Shown in pieces: positions 22,131 through 31,700 of a stretch of DNA of 64,000 nucleotides; positions within the stretch are counted from its first letter, which is position 1, and each line of letters begins with the position of its first letter. Location: assembly GCF_009870125.1 (NCBI RefSeq), contig NC_046680.1:20045501-20109500 (forward strand), read 5' to 3'. Below the pieces are notes generated by a model. The model was not told the DNA's origin. It made no database searches and was given only the letters and a program-made list of their open reading frames with translations. The DNA comes from Drosophila pseudoobscura. Its lineage: Eukaryota; Arthropoda; Insecta; Diptera; Drosophilidae. The position numbers were made by a program, and so were the translations under genes.

Positions 22131-24984
22131 AGCAGCATTTTGCTTAATGTTGCATTATTCCGTTAGTTTTTTCCCTTAGTCGTCGGTGGGTTGTACGTTG
22201 GCTGGTGGCACGATGGCAGTTGCTGGGCCAAGCATTTTGCCCAGTTACAGTTCCAACCATAAATCTACTCATACGTTGTTGTCGCCACTGATGGCAGTCA
22301 CAGGGTCTGTCTGTCTGCCTCTGTCCGTCTGTGTGAATTCTGTGTCTTTTCGCTGTCGGATTTGGTTGTGTTTCTGGTTCAGACCCTAACCCACATTTGG
22401 TCTAGGATTTCGCAATGCTGCAATCGGCCAATGGCTTGGACATTTTCGCACTCTGGGCACTCGCGGATCGGTACACAACTTTCGGGGCTCACACGGAGGT
22501 CATAGCCAAGATTTGGCTGGCAAACGCGTTTCAGATCGCAAGCTTCTTAGGGGACGCGACTAATGAGCGTATCTGTTGCTTAAAATCAAGGGCTTCAGCA
22601 TTTCACAAACCGAAAAACACAGATACAATCGCACTCTTGGGAAAATGCACAGCACTACAACAAAACTGGGCCTATATACTCGCAATGATCTCTGGTATAG
22701 AGCCAGCGGCCAGGCCAGTCTGTATGTAGATATATTTATGATTATAACCGGAGACGGAGACGTAGACCGAGATGGCGATTGCGATGCCGATGTCAATGGG
22801 AACGGAGCTTGAGACAGAGCTAAAGCTAGAGCCACATGAACCACGCTGATGACGAACCGCAAACCAACTAAACTCTGCCACTGCCCGACGCTCTCTCAGA
22901 GGTGAACCCGCTGCGATTTCGATGTGGATGTGGATGTGGATGTCGGGTCGGTGCCTCTGTCTCTGCCTCAGTCAGTATCGATGCATAAGGCCAAAAAGCG
23001 AAAAGCTAAAAGCGCACGAGCAAAACCTTTCGCGCAGTCTTGGCCCAGAGCCGGAGCGACCAGAGAGTGGCAGCTGCTCAGCAAAGCGGAACGAGGCAGA
23101 GACAGCGTCGGGAGTCGGAGTCAGAGGCAAGTGGCAGTGGCAGTGGCCAAGCGAAGTCGATCTCCCAGAGCAAGAGACAGAGCGGCAAGTTCTTTTGAAT
23201 CGAATGAAACAAACTTTATTTAATATTCGTTCGTTCGTTTGTTCTCTCTCTCTCTCCCTCTCTGGCTTCGAATATGGCTTTAGCTCTTACCTTTGACTTG
23301 GAGCCCCTCTCCAGCCAGAGTCAGAGTCTTTGCTTTGGCCTGGCTTGAGTCTCACTTTCCGAGGTGGAAAACCTGTTTCCCGTTCCATTTGTTGTGGGAG
23401 AGACGACTTTGCATTTGGTTTGTTTCAATTGGTGGAGGCTCCAATGTCGCTCTGTGTATGTGTGCGTATGCTGTCCACAGATACACGTGCATGGGCTCTC
23501 ACCCATACACCCATAGAAGCGTATGCAAATATTTTAATGTGCGGAACCTCTGGGGAAGGGTGTTATATGGCCCAACCAGGGGGTCCAATTGGCAGAGATT
23601 TTGATATTTCTATCGAAATTAGTATCCCATTTAGTTCTCTCTTAGTGATGTTTCCCATTCCGCCACATCTTTCTCAACTCAGTCTCCAAAATAGAGCCAT
23701 ATTTATTTCCCATCTCACTCTCCACCCACTCTCGTGGGGGTTACGGCCAAGCGATTGGTATCCCGCTGGAGATAAGCTTCTAAATTGCATATTGCAACAA
23801 CTGCTGGCAGCGGCCCAGCCAAGCCCAAAAGACAAACCTCCCAGAAGACGAGAGTCGAGTACGAGTGAGGCCACGCGTATAGGCCCAATGCCAGCACAGC
23901 CCCCAATGGCAGCTCCATCCACAGTGCAAACAGAGTTCATAATTAAGCGCCAGAATGCCGGGAAAGCCTCTTGCTTCTTACCTTAGATGCAAAATATTTG
24001 TTTATCATATCGCGATAATTGCCGCCGGCGCTCGCTTCGGCTTCGGCCTCAGCCTCGGAGTCGTGGCTCCGCGTGGATTTATGCGCAGAGGGGCCAAGCC
24101 AGGCAACAGGCCAGGCCAAGACAGGCCAAGCCGGCCAGACCAAACGAAAGAAAAGGCCAAAAGCGGAGGGGAGAAACCGAACGCAAGCGTGTGCCGACCG
24201 CCTTCGAGACTAAAGACCAAAAACTGAGGATGAGACTGAAGATGAAGACCGAGAATGAGGATCAAAGCGTGCCTCGGTGGTGGGTACAAGTTTATTGGCG
24301 TGGCGTATGTGCAAATAGCCGCAGTTGGAGCTGATTGCCCAGATCGGTGCGCGGTCCATGGTCCGCGGTCCGCGGTCCAAGCGAGGATCGACTGCTCCAA
24401 AAATGTGGGCGTGTGACACTTGAGCTGCTATCGTCAGAGAATCTCTGCCTAAATGCAACAAAAGGAGAAAAACAAATTATTGATAAGCAGATCGCTGATG
24501 CACTGCCAGAAACGATGTTGCGGGACGCAGCATCAAACTGGTTTTTCCGTCCACGTTCGTCGTGGAGGTTTCTCCCAGTGCATGCTGATCGCCCAGGTAG
24601 GTGCAGTTCGAGACTCGACTCTCTTATCGCAGATGAAGCCCGGCACACGTTGGTCCGGGGCCAGGCTGAATGAAGTACACACATTGATGGCTGTCTGCTT
24701 GGTTTTGGCTCAACGCCTTTACCATTCTGTTATGTAAGGGGCTGCTGTTGTTGTGTGCAATGCTTGCAACAGCAACTGCGGTAGGTATGACGTACTTAGA
24801 CAGTGTACTTCATCAGACGGCAACACAAGAGCTCTATTTACAACCCATCAGTTGGATAACGTATCTATGTCCAAGCAACATCCAAGTTTCATAAGAATAC
24901 TCAAAGATTTTGAATTTGGCGCGGAATCTAGTGCTGCCAGATAGTCACTTTAGCGTTATACATTTTAGAGCACTGCAAGCACGA

Positions 24985-25000
24985 AAATATTCGGTATTTT
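24985..25000 (+). promoter_or_regulatory. Ohler motif 6-like element
   Basis: The string ttcggtattttc matches KTYRGTATWTTT at 11 of 12 positions; a second GGTATTTT follows within 15 bp. Motif 6 marks broad housekeeping promoters in Drosophila. The element lies about 200 bp before the small open frame at 25190, so it could belong to a weak or decayed gene there. Confidence 0.4.
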
Positions 25001-25059
25001 CCGGTGGTATTTTAAAACATGAAAATTTCGTGGAAAAAAGAAGAAGAAGACGAATTCAC

Positions 25060-25110
25060 AGCAAAATCACAGCAAAATCATAGCAAAATCATAGCAAAAT
25101 CATAGCAAAA
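25060..25110. repeat. 11-bp tandem repeat (agcaaaatcat)
   Basis: Four full copies plus a partial one, with a single C/T difference, flanked on both sides by gaagaagaag. Noncoding minisatellite at the left edge of the repeat-rich block. Confidence 0.85.
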
Positions 25111-25189
25111 GGAAGAAGAAGAACAGACCGCGGACTGGGGGTGGGGGTGAACAGCTGTTCGGCTAAAACGGCAACTGGCGTCTGGTGCG

Positions 25190-25414
25190 ATGGAAAAACG
25201 TGTGGAATGGGGCATGTTCTCGCGTCGGTCCGATGCGGAGGCTCATCTCATCGAGATCACCCGCGTGGATGGCAGCCGTCGTGCTTTGTGGAAGGGGGGT
25301 GGAGAAGCCGCGTTCCCTCGTCCTCGAGACGCGTCGCGGGTGCATTACTTGAACAGAGTCGCCTCGGACTCCATAAGCCGCGCCACGATGGACGAATCCG
25401 AGCTGCAACCATAA
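25190..25414 (+). CDS. Small open frame of 74 codons, possible gene fragment
   Basis: ATG (MEKRVEWGMFSRRSDAEAHL...) to TAA. Much of the frame is GC-ending in the third position, as in real Drosophila exons (for example the stretch reading IEITRVDGSRRALWK), while the surroundings are AT-rich and repetitive. A motif 6-like element precedes it and a motif 1/DRE cluster follows at 25532. I recognise no domain. It could be the first exon of an unrecognised gene, a decayed copy of one, or chance; overlapping minus-strand frames (25163-25432 and 25257-25457) cannot be excluded. Confidence 0.3.
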   Translation: MEKRVEWGMFSRRSDAEAHLIEITRVDGSRRALWKGGGEAAFPRPRDASRVHYLNRVASDSISRATMDESELQP

Positions 25415-25531
25415 CCGGGAGCTCACATTCAAAAATGTTCGATTTGGCGCGCACCACTCGTTATATTTTTCAAATGAGACCGTATATTTTGAAATATTTC
25501 TGTGGGACGATATATTTTAACGATAAGTCCG

Positions 25532-25542
25532 CGGTCACACTG
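25532..25542 (+). promoter_or_regulatory. Ohler motif 1 next to a perfect DRE
   Basis: cggtcacactg is a perfect YGGTCACACTR. The DRE palindrome TATCGATA follows at 25544-25551, two bases on. This pairing is typical of housekeeping core promoters bound by M1BP and DREF. No clear gene starts here in either direction. Confidence 0.6.
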
Positions 25543-25675
25543 CTATCGATAGTGGGCACCATCGATAGTATACGATAGGTTTTCGAAAAGCATCGGCACT
25601 GCAATCGATAGTGGACACCATCGATAGTATACGATAGGTTTTCGAAAAACATCGACAGTGCAATCGATAGTTCTC
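25541..25675. repeat. 59-bp tandem repeat carrying DRE/CGATA boxes
   Basis: Two full copies and the start of a third, at 59-bp spacing (tgc.atcgatagt at 25541, 25600 and 25659). Each full unit carries three CGATA words, the core bound by BEAF-32 and overlapping the DREF site. This density resembles Drosophila boundary or promoter elements (inference). Confidence 0.8.
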
Positions 25676-25739
25676 CACCTGTAATTCAAAAAACATCGCT
25701 GACATTTAATATTAGTTTAATTTTCAATGTTATATAGAA

Positions 25740-25878
25740 ATCCAATAAATGCAAGTATTTCGAATAGGCCAATCATGTATAAAATTGATTCATCAATCGT
25801 ACAAAATTGAGTGGGCATGGTTAAATCTTCCATATAGATAGTATTATTCAACGGAATAAAGAATATGAGGAATTGGTC
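25740..25878. repeat. Dispersed AT-rich repeat, copy 1
   Basis: Begins tccaataaatgcaagta and ends near aagaatatgaggaattgg. The best-kept core reads aaaattgatt, then atcgta.aaaatt, then gtgggcat and ttcaacgga. It has no coding capacity and no obvious terminal repeats. Two more copies lie downstream in the same orientation. Confidence 0.75.
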
Positions 25879-25900
25879 GTTTTTTTGAATCGAATTTGAA

Positions 25901-25970
25901 TTCGCCGCAGTTCGCCGCAGTTCGCCGCAGTTCGCCGCAGTTCGCCGCAGTTCGCCCCAGTTCGCTTTAG
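25901..25970. repeat. 10-bp satellite-like array (ttcgccgcag)
   Basis: Five perfect copies, one with a single change and one decayed copy, head to tail. A lone copy recurs at about 26149-26159 followed by the same downstream sequence, so the array is part of a longer repeated segment. Confidence 0.9.
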
Positions 25971-26003
25971 CAACAATGAGTCCCATTCCATACACAATGT
26001 TGC
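25971..26003. repeat. Repeated segment caacaatgagtcccattcca, copy 1
   Basis: The 33 bp directly after the 10-bp array recur almost unchanged at 26171-26204. Both copies sit downstream of ttcgc words, so a segment containing the end of the array has been duplicated about 200 bp apart. Confidence 0.8.
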
Positions 26004-26170
26004 GGCAACATTTACTTGAAAACCGTTTTTTGGTCAAAATAAGATACATAAAGGTAATTAAAAGAAGCAATCTTGTAGAAAATGCATTTATCTATGGGAT
26101 AAAGCTAAGTTAGCAAATCTATATAGCTAGAAATATAGGCAATACCCGATTCGCCGCAGTTTCGCTATTG

Positions 26171-26204
26171 CAACAATGAGTCCCATTCCATGCACAAATG
26201 TTGC
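26171..26204. repeat. Repeated segment caacaatgagtcccattcca, copy 2
   Basis: Second copy of the segment at 25971, with two or three small differences. Confidence 0.8.
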
Positions 26205-26473
26205 TAACTCCATGCACACATATCCTGGGGCAAATGGATGTTATAGAATTTTGAATACGTATGTCTTCCAAGACTCCGTAGGTATCAGGATCGAGATAAA
26301 TATACATAATAATGTACTTTAATATGTCTACGGAATATCAATTTGAGAAAAGGTCTTTATAAATCACGTTTCATCTTCATATAAAATTAACAAAATAGGG
26401 TATACAGAGGCTTACACGCAACACAGTGACTCTTTTTTTGTTGGACTTTTTCGTTTAAACCTTTTTTTACAAT

Positions 26474-26630
26474 AAATACAATAAAAGCAAGGATTAAAAA
26501 CTATCCAATCTTTTAGAAAATTGATTCACTAATCGTATAAAATTATGTGGGCATTGCTGAGAGATTTAGTTAGTCGGCATTATTCAATGGAATATCAAAA
26601 TTAAGCAATATGAACGAATTTCCCTTTTCG
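26474..26630. repeat. Dispersed AT-rich repeat, copy 2
   Basis: Shares the aaaattgattcactaatcg core, the ataaaattatgtgggcat block and attattcaatggaat with copies 1 and 3. Same orientation. It is the most diverged at its right end. Confidence 0.75.
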
Positions 26631-26700
26631 TTTGTTTTGATTGACCTATTTCGCTACTTGCTTTTTGTTTGACTTATTTCGCTAAAACATTTTTTTAAGC

Positions 26701-26848
26701 AAAATCCAATAAAAGCATGTGTTTAAAATAAGCCAGTCAAGTAGAAAATTGATTTAGTAATCGGATAAAATTATGTGGGCATGGCTAAATGTTCTATTTA
26801 GCTGGTAATATTCAACGGAACAAAGAATATGAGGAATATGGTTTCCAA
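26701..26848. repeat. Dispersed AT-rich repeat, copy 3
   Basis: Begins aaaatccaataaaagcatg and ends aaagaatatgaggaatatgg. Closest to copy 1 at its right end and to copy 2 in the middle. Lies 227 bp after copy 2. Confidence 0.8.
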
Positions 26849-27196
26849 TCCTGACGGAGAACGATTAACCTATTACAAGCCAAGGGGGTATTTCAATTTT
26901 CCACTGAAAATAATGAAAATTTAATCATTTTAGCGCAGTTCAGCTGAAAAATATCGTGGTTTTTTTTTTAAGTTTATAGTAGAGATGGCATGAATCCTCG
27001 AGAAGAATTTACCTTCAGTAATATTTTCCGCCATTTACCTCAAGTAGTTGAACAATTTAAATACAGGGGGCTTTATTGGTCTAAGACGCTTGCACATTTA
27101 TTCTGTGCTTCCCACTATCGCCCACTGTCGAAACATTGAACCATCGATATTTAGTAGCGCGATAGTGTCGTACCATTGATAGTGTCCCTCTACACC

Positions 27197-28041
27197 AAAT
27201 TAGTGATGTAAATTTGAATGAAAACATCGAGTTCGATGTCCATCGATGTTGTCAAAATCAAACATCGATGTTGGATTGATACATCGGATTTATTCTTCGA
27301 TGCATCGATGTATGACCGCGAAATCAGGACCTGATGGGAAAATTAGTGACAGGCAGTTGTGGTACTGTTTCTGATACTGAGTTTTATTGAAAAAATTGAT
27401 CTCCTTATATAGCTAGCAGTGGTACTCTTATTGTATGGGAAGGAACGCACAGGCTCCATAAGAGTGTATTTTTAGATAGGGTACACTTACTCTGTGCGGG
27501 GGTTACATTTCAGTGATTTACTTAAGTACTTAGCAATAGAGTAAATAGTTTACTGCTTCACCCTTTTTGGTGGGTTCGAGTTTACAAGTGAAATTGTCTA
27601 TTCTTAGTTGCTAATGTAATTTTCGTATCGTCATATTCATTCACATGACGTGACATGGACAATTGTATCTATGAGTTTTTGTGTGTGAGATTGTACTGTC
27701 TATTCTGAAATATTAATAAGGTATATGTTTGTGACTGAACAGTACTCTTCATACCTTTCCAAACACACAACGGGTTGCCTTCGAATGATGTTAACGGCGT
27801 TCGCAGTTTCATATTTAAACAAATGTATACCATCTATAGTAAATTTGATTCTATTTTGTTTTATTCTATTTTTGAATTTTGCCAAATACGCAATGATATG
27901 AAATTAAACTACCGATGTTTTGCAAAACATCGATGCATCACTCAACATCGGTATCAGCAAAAACATCGGAAAATATCAGTTAACATCGGCAGAAAAACAT
28001 CGATGATCGATGCATCGATGTTTTTTTTACATCACTAATTT
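27197..28041. mobile_element. 845-bp non-autonomous DNA element with terminal inverted repeats
   Basis: The two ends are perfect 16-bp inverted repeats (aaattagtgatgtaaa at 27197-27212 and its complement at 28026-28041). Both subterminal zones are packed with acatcgatg and accgatgtt words in both orientations, a common layout of transposase-binding sites. The interior is AT-rich with no transposase. TAGTGATG-type ends plus subterminal repeats fit a hAT-like MITE, but I find no 8-bp target-site duplication, so the superfamily is uncertain and the flanks may have decayed. The right end stops about 105 bp before the ATG of the upstream Mtor first exon. Confidence 0.75.
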
Positions 28042-28146
28042 CGATATATTTCTGATGGTCACTCCATTTTTCGAGATAATTTTATTTATTTTCCATTTAA
28101 AAAGTATAGTTTGAGTGCATTTATTAAACAAACATCTACTGCGAAA

Positions 28147-28297
28147 ATGGATCTTCGCGGTCCACAATCGTTGGACCACATACTTAAACCCGACGAGTTA
28201 AATCTCGTGCCGAAGAACTTGCAAAAGAAGTTGTCGGGGTACATTGAAAAGTTTGGAGATGAGTACTGCAAGAATCGTGCGGCGGCTAATCGTTTAG
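28147..28297 (+). CDS. Mtor: Alternative or duplicated first coding exon of Mtor
   Basis: A 151-bp open exon, ATG to a consensus donor (G|GTAAGT), ends in phase 1. Its 50-residue product (MDLRGPQSLDHI ... EYCKNRAAANRL) matches the first exon of the main Mtor model at 28701 in 24 of 50 positions without gaps. Both exons have exactly the same length and splice phase, so this one could join the exon at 28913 just as well (giving Ala instead of Thr at the junction). The Y..YCK.RAAA.RL end is strongly kept. It may be an alternative N-terminus used from its own promoter, a relic, or the ancestral first exon. No stop or frameshift interrupts it. Confidence 0.75.
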
Positions 28298-28352
28298 GTA
28301 AGTGTAGCATTCGCAAAAACTAGAATGCATAGTGTATGTTTAAACATTTACA

Positions 28353-28460
28353 ATGGTTGCCGATGACATTGTGTTCGAATTTTGCAAAGCACTGGAGGGA
28401 GGTTTGCCGGCGGCTAGCCAAAAGTCTGTGGCTGTGTCTCAAAAAAAATGGAGGATATAG
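28353..28460 (+). pseudogene. Short open frame between the two Mtor first exons, broken at an A-run
   Basis: ATG opens a frame of 35 codons (MVADDIVFEFCKALEGGLPA...) that ends at TAG 28458-28460, just after a run of eight A. A one-base shift at this run opens a second frame (MEDIAKINSVWLKLVHMRRQ...) that runs on to TAG at 28571. The two halves read like parts of one small protein split by a homopolymer indel. I recognise no family. It could equally be leader sequence. Confidence 0.3.
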
Positions 28461-28574
28461 CCAAAATCAATTCAGTGTGGTTAAAGTTAGTGCATATGCG
28501 TAGGCAATGCCTACTAGGCATACATTTTTGTTTTAATATTTATTCATATATAGCTTTACACAATGGCTACTAGT

Positions 28575-28586
28575 TTTGGTATTTTT
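28575..28586 (+). promoter_or_regulatory. Mtor: Ohler motif 6 in the Mtor promoter
   Basis: tttggtattttt matches KTYRGTATWTTT at all 12 positions, 115 bp before the ATG of the main first exon. It suggests the second exon has its own housekeeping-type promoter. Confidence 0.6.
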
Positions 28587-28700
28587 CTGCTGGCGGGGGT
28601 AACACTGAAATTTGACAGACGGATTTTTTTTTGTTTTTTGTGATTCAAAAAAATTTTGCAATAAAGCTAACTAACAAAAGTTGGTAAAATAGTCGTCAGC

Positions 28701-31700
28701 ATGAAACTCAGTGGTCCACAGAGATTAGCAAATGTGTTTTCTCGGGAGGAGCTGGAGCAATTGCCAGCCGGCATGAAGACAAAACTGCAGAAATATATCG
28801 ACCAGTTCTTCGGGGAATATTGTAAAGAACGCGCTGCTGCCCACCGGCTCAGTGAGTTGTTTAGCAGCTATACAAGCATATGTTAATTTTCATTAAATCT
28901 TTTTTTCCTTAGCCGAATCTGAAGAAAAGCGGGAGGAGTTGCAGAACGCGGTCGAGGATTATAAGGTGAAGTTGTCGAATTTCGATCAAAATGTCAATGA
29001 GCTGCGCGCCCAACTGGACCAAGTTTCCGCAGAGCGTGATCATCTGCTGGAGACTGTCCGAAGCAACGAGCAGATCGCGTCCTCCTTCAGGCAGGAGAAG
29101 AACAGTATAATTGAGGAGCGTGACTCGCTATTGACGTTGATAGAACGTCAGAATGCGGAGCTAGAACGCCTGAAAGAGGATCTGCACAGCTATCGTCAGC
29201 AGTTGAGCAACGCCATCTCTGCCAAATGCGAAGCCATTGCGCGCGTAGACGAGATCCAAAGCAAAGAGGTGGCTCTACAGACGAAAGAGCAGCGTATCGA
29301 GAACGAGCGCATTTTGCTGCAAAATGAGATTCGGTTGCTCAACAGCGATCTTAACCGCAACAACAGCGAGCTGCAGAACATCCGCAGAGAGAACTCCCTG
29401 AACACAATCCAGCTGGAGAACAGTCTGAGGGAGAAGTGCGATGCACTTCAAATACTGCAGGCCGAGCATGCCCAGGTCGTGGAGGTTGTTGGCCAGTTGA
29501 ACGAGAAGATAGGGGAGTTGACCAGCAACGCCTACAAGCAGTCCATGGCATCAGAAAAGTACGTTGCCACCTTAAAGAACGAGCTCGATGCCAAGAACAA
29601 GCTCTTTGAAATTTACAAGAGCACAGAGGAGCAGAATCAGGCGGACAAGAACGAGCTATTGCAAGGCATCGCGGAGATGAAACGCATGCTGAGCGAAGTG
29701 ACTGAGCAGCACGACAAGGTAGAGGCCGAGCTGAGTTCCACAAAGCAACAGCACAGCTCTGAGCTAGCAGAACGCGATGCAACAATAACGGATTTAAGAA
29801 AGGAAATCTCCGAGGCAAATCGCTTACTGGCTCACGCCAAGGGTCAAAGTCTGGAGGAGGCAATCTACAAGCTGTCTCCGAGTGCGGCTGTTGCCAGTCG
29901 GGTGATCCATCCCGACTTCACGATCACCGAACTGTACTTGAAGTATGTCAAGGCCCTCGACGAGCTGGAGCTAGCAAATCTCGATAATTCCAAAATGAAG
30001 CTGCACATGGAGTCCATGTATAAGGAGATCCAAGAGCGTGCCCCTGAGATTGAGCAGCTGCGTATTGATTTCGAAAATTTGAAAGAAGCCTACGACCATA
30101 TCATCCCGGAGCGGGATGAATTATTTGAGAAGAAACAATGCGCCGAGGCGACACTGGAGAGGGCAATTTTCGACTTGAAATCCATCACAAAGAGCAACCA
30201 GCTGCTGGAAAAATCAACGAAGGACCTCGGGCGGCAGGTGTGCACGCTTCTGGACGAGCTGAATTGCCTGCGTGCAGGAGTCCCCCACGTAAATCACAAC
30301 AGGTCGGGAGATAGCACGAGCCAATCAACCAATTTCGACGTCATTACCGATCAGCTAGTCACCTTTGATTCGATCGTCGAATTGCAGGCACAGAACCAGA
30401 AACTCTTGCAGTTGACGCGCCAGCTAGCGCAGACAATGGATGAGCAAGAAACAGAAAGAGATACGGAAAAGTTGGAAATGAACACAGAGTGTGTCAAGAG
30501 GGCCCAAGAAAGGTGTTCCCTGCTGGAAGAGCAGCTCACGGAGAAGAACAATGCGCTCAATCTTTTAAGCTCCAAGTGTGAGCGCTACCAGAAGTATTTC
30601 TTTGCTGCCCAAAAGAGACAGGGTCGTCAGACCGTCAATCTAGATGATTCGGCTGCGGATATGGATGTTAGCGAATCTATTACTCTGAACACGTCGGCAA
30701 AGGCCGCAGAACACACTAAGGAAGAGGTCAGGAAGCTGGAGCAGCGCATACACAGTCTGGAGAAGCAGTTGGTGGAGGAGAGTAACAAATACGCATCGCT
30801 CAAGGAGAATTACGAATACTACACTAGCGAGAAGCGAAAGAACGATGCTCTGGCCCACGAACAGTTCGATTCGATGCGCAAGGAAGTTCGCGAGCTGACA
30901 TCCAACAACTGCAAGCTGCTGAATGCCACCGATTTCCAGAAAGAGCAGATCGATATACTAAACAGGAACATTGAGGCGCTCAAAAAGCAGATATCGGCCC
31001 TTGAGGATCGAAACAGGAACTACGAAAAGACTATCATCAAGCACGAGCAGACCATGCACCTACTCAAGGATGAAACACTGGCGGCCCACAAAAAGTCGGC
31101 TGCCGCCGAAGCAGAGGCCTACAATCTGCGGCAGGAGAACCGCTCTTTAAAGGACTCGTCCGCCCGTCTGCAGATCGAGAAGGAGAGCTTCCGTCGGGAG
31201 CACCAAAGCCAGTCGCTTTTGCTCAACAATTTGGAGCTTATCAAGTCCAACATCGAGAGATCTGAAACTGAGGGACGCTTGCGCCTCGAGCAGCGGCTAG
31301 ATGATGCAGCTCGAGAGCTGGCTGCCCAGCGACGTCACCAGCAGGAGGAGCAGGAAAAGTTCCAAGAGACTGTCAACGAGTTCAAGCGCCAAACCGAGAC
31401 TGCCATCAAGCTGAAGGACGAAGAGAAGCAGCAAGCCGAGAAGTGGAAAGCAGAGCTCGTAAGTGTCCGCGAGGAGCTTGCCCAAAAGACGATTCAGGTG
31501 AACGATCTGAGCAAGAAACTGCAGGAGAGCCTGACGCCCTCGATGAATGAGAATCCCGTAACGTCAGCCAACAAAAGGGCCCGAGAATTCGAGCTCAAGT
31601 ACAACCAGGCTGCGGTTGAGATTGAATCGCTCAAGAAGGAGCTGAACTCGTTGCGGGCGCATGGCGAGCAATTCTACAAGATGTCACAGTCTGCCGAGGC

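Larger units (their letters stand above)
15160..24960. other. Noncoding upstream/intronic DNA of Sox15
   Basis: About 10 kb without a convincing gene on either strand. Open frames here are short and mutually overlapping on both strands, lack splice context and are often made of simple repeats (GTT runs near 21.8-22.1 kb, GGAGA runs, GTGGAT hexamers). The region probably contains the missing first exon, promoter and enhancers of Sox15, but none can be placed from sequence alone. Confidence 0.6.

Noticed and set aside
21722-22138. 138-codon minus-strand frame rich in Asn and Thr, considered as a Sox15 first exon
   Set aside because: It is made by GTT/GTG trinucleotide runs, has no conserved motif and no phase-2 donor that would fit the Sox15 acceptor at 15160.
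23330-23986. 218-codon plus-strand frame in the Sox15 flank
   Set aside because: Overlaps equally long minus-strand frames, opens at a non-ATG codon, shows no conserved motif and lies in microsatellite-rich noncoding DNA.
25141-25578. 145-codon frame overlapping the 25190 frame
   Set aside because: It lacks an ATG start (opens with GTG) and runs through the DRE array. The 25190 frame has an ATG and better codon pattern.
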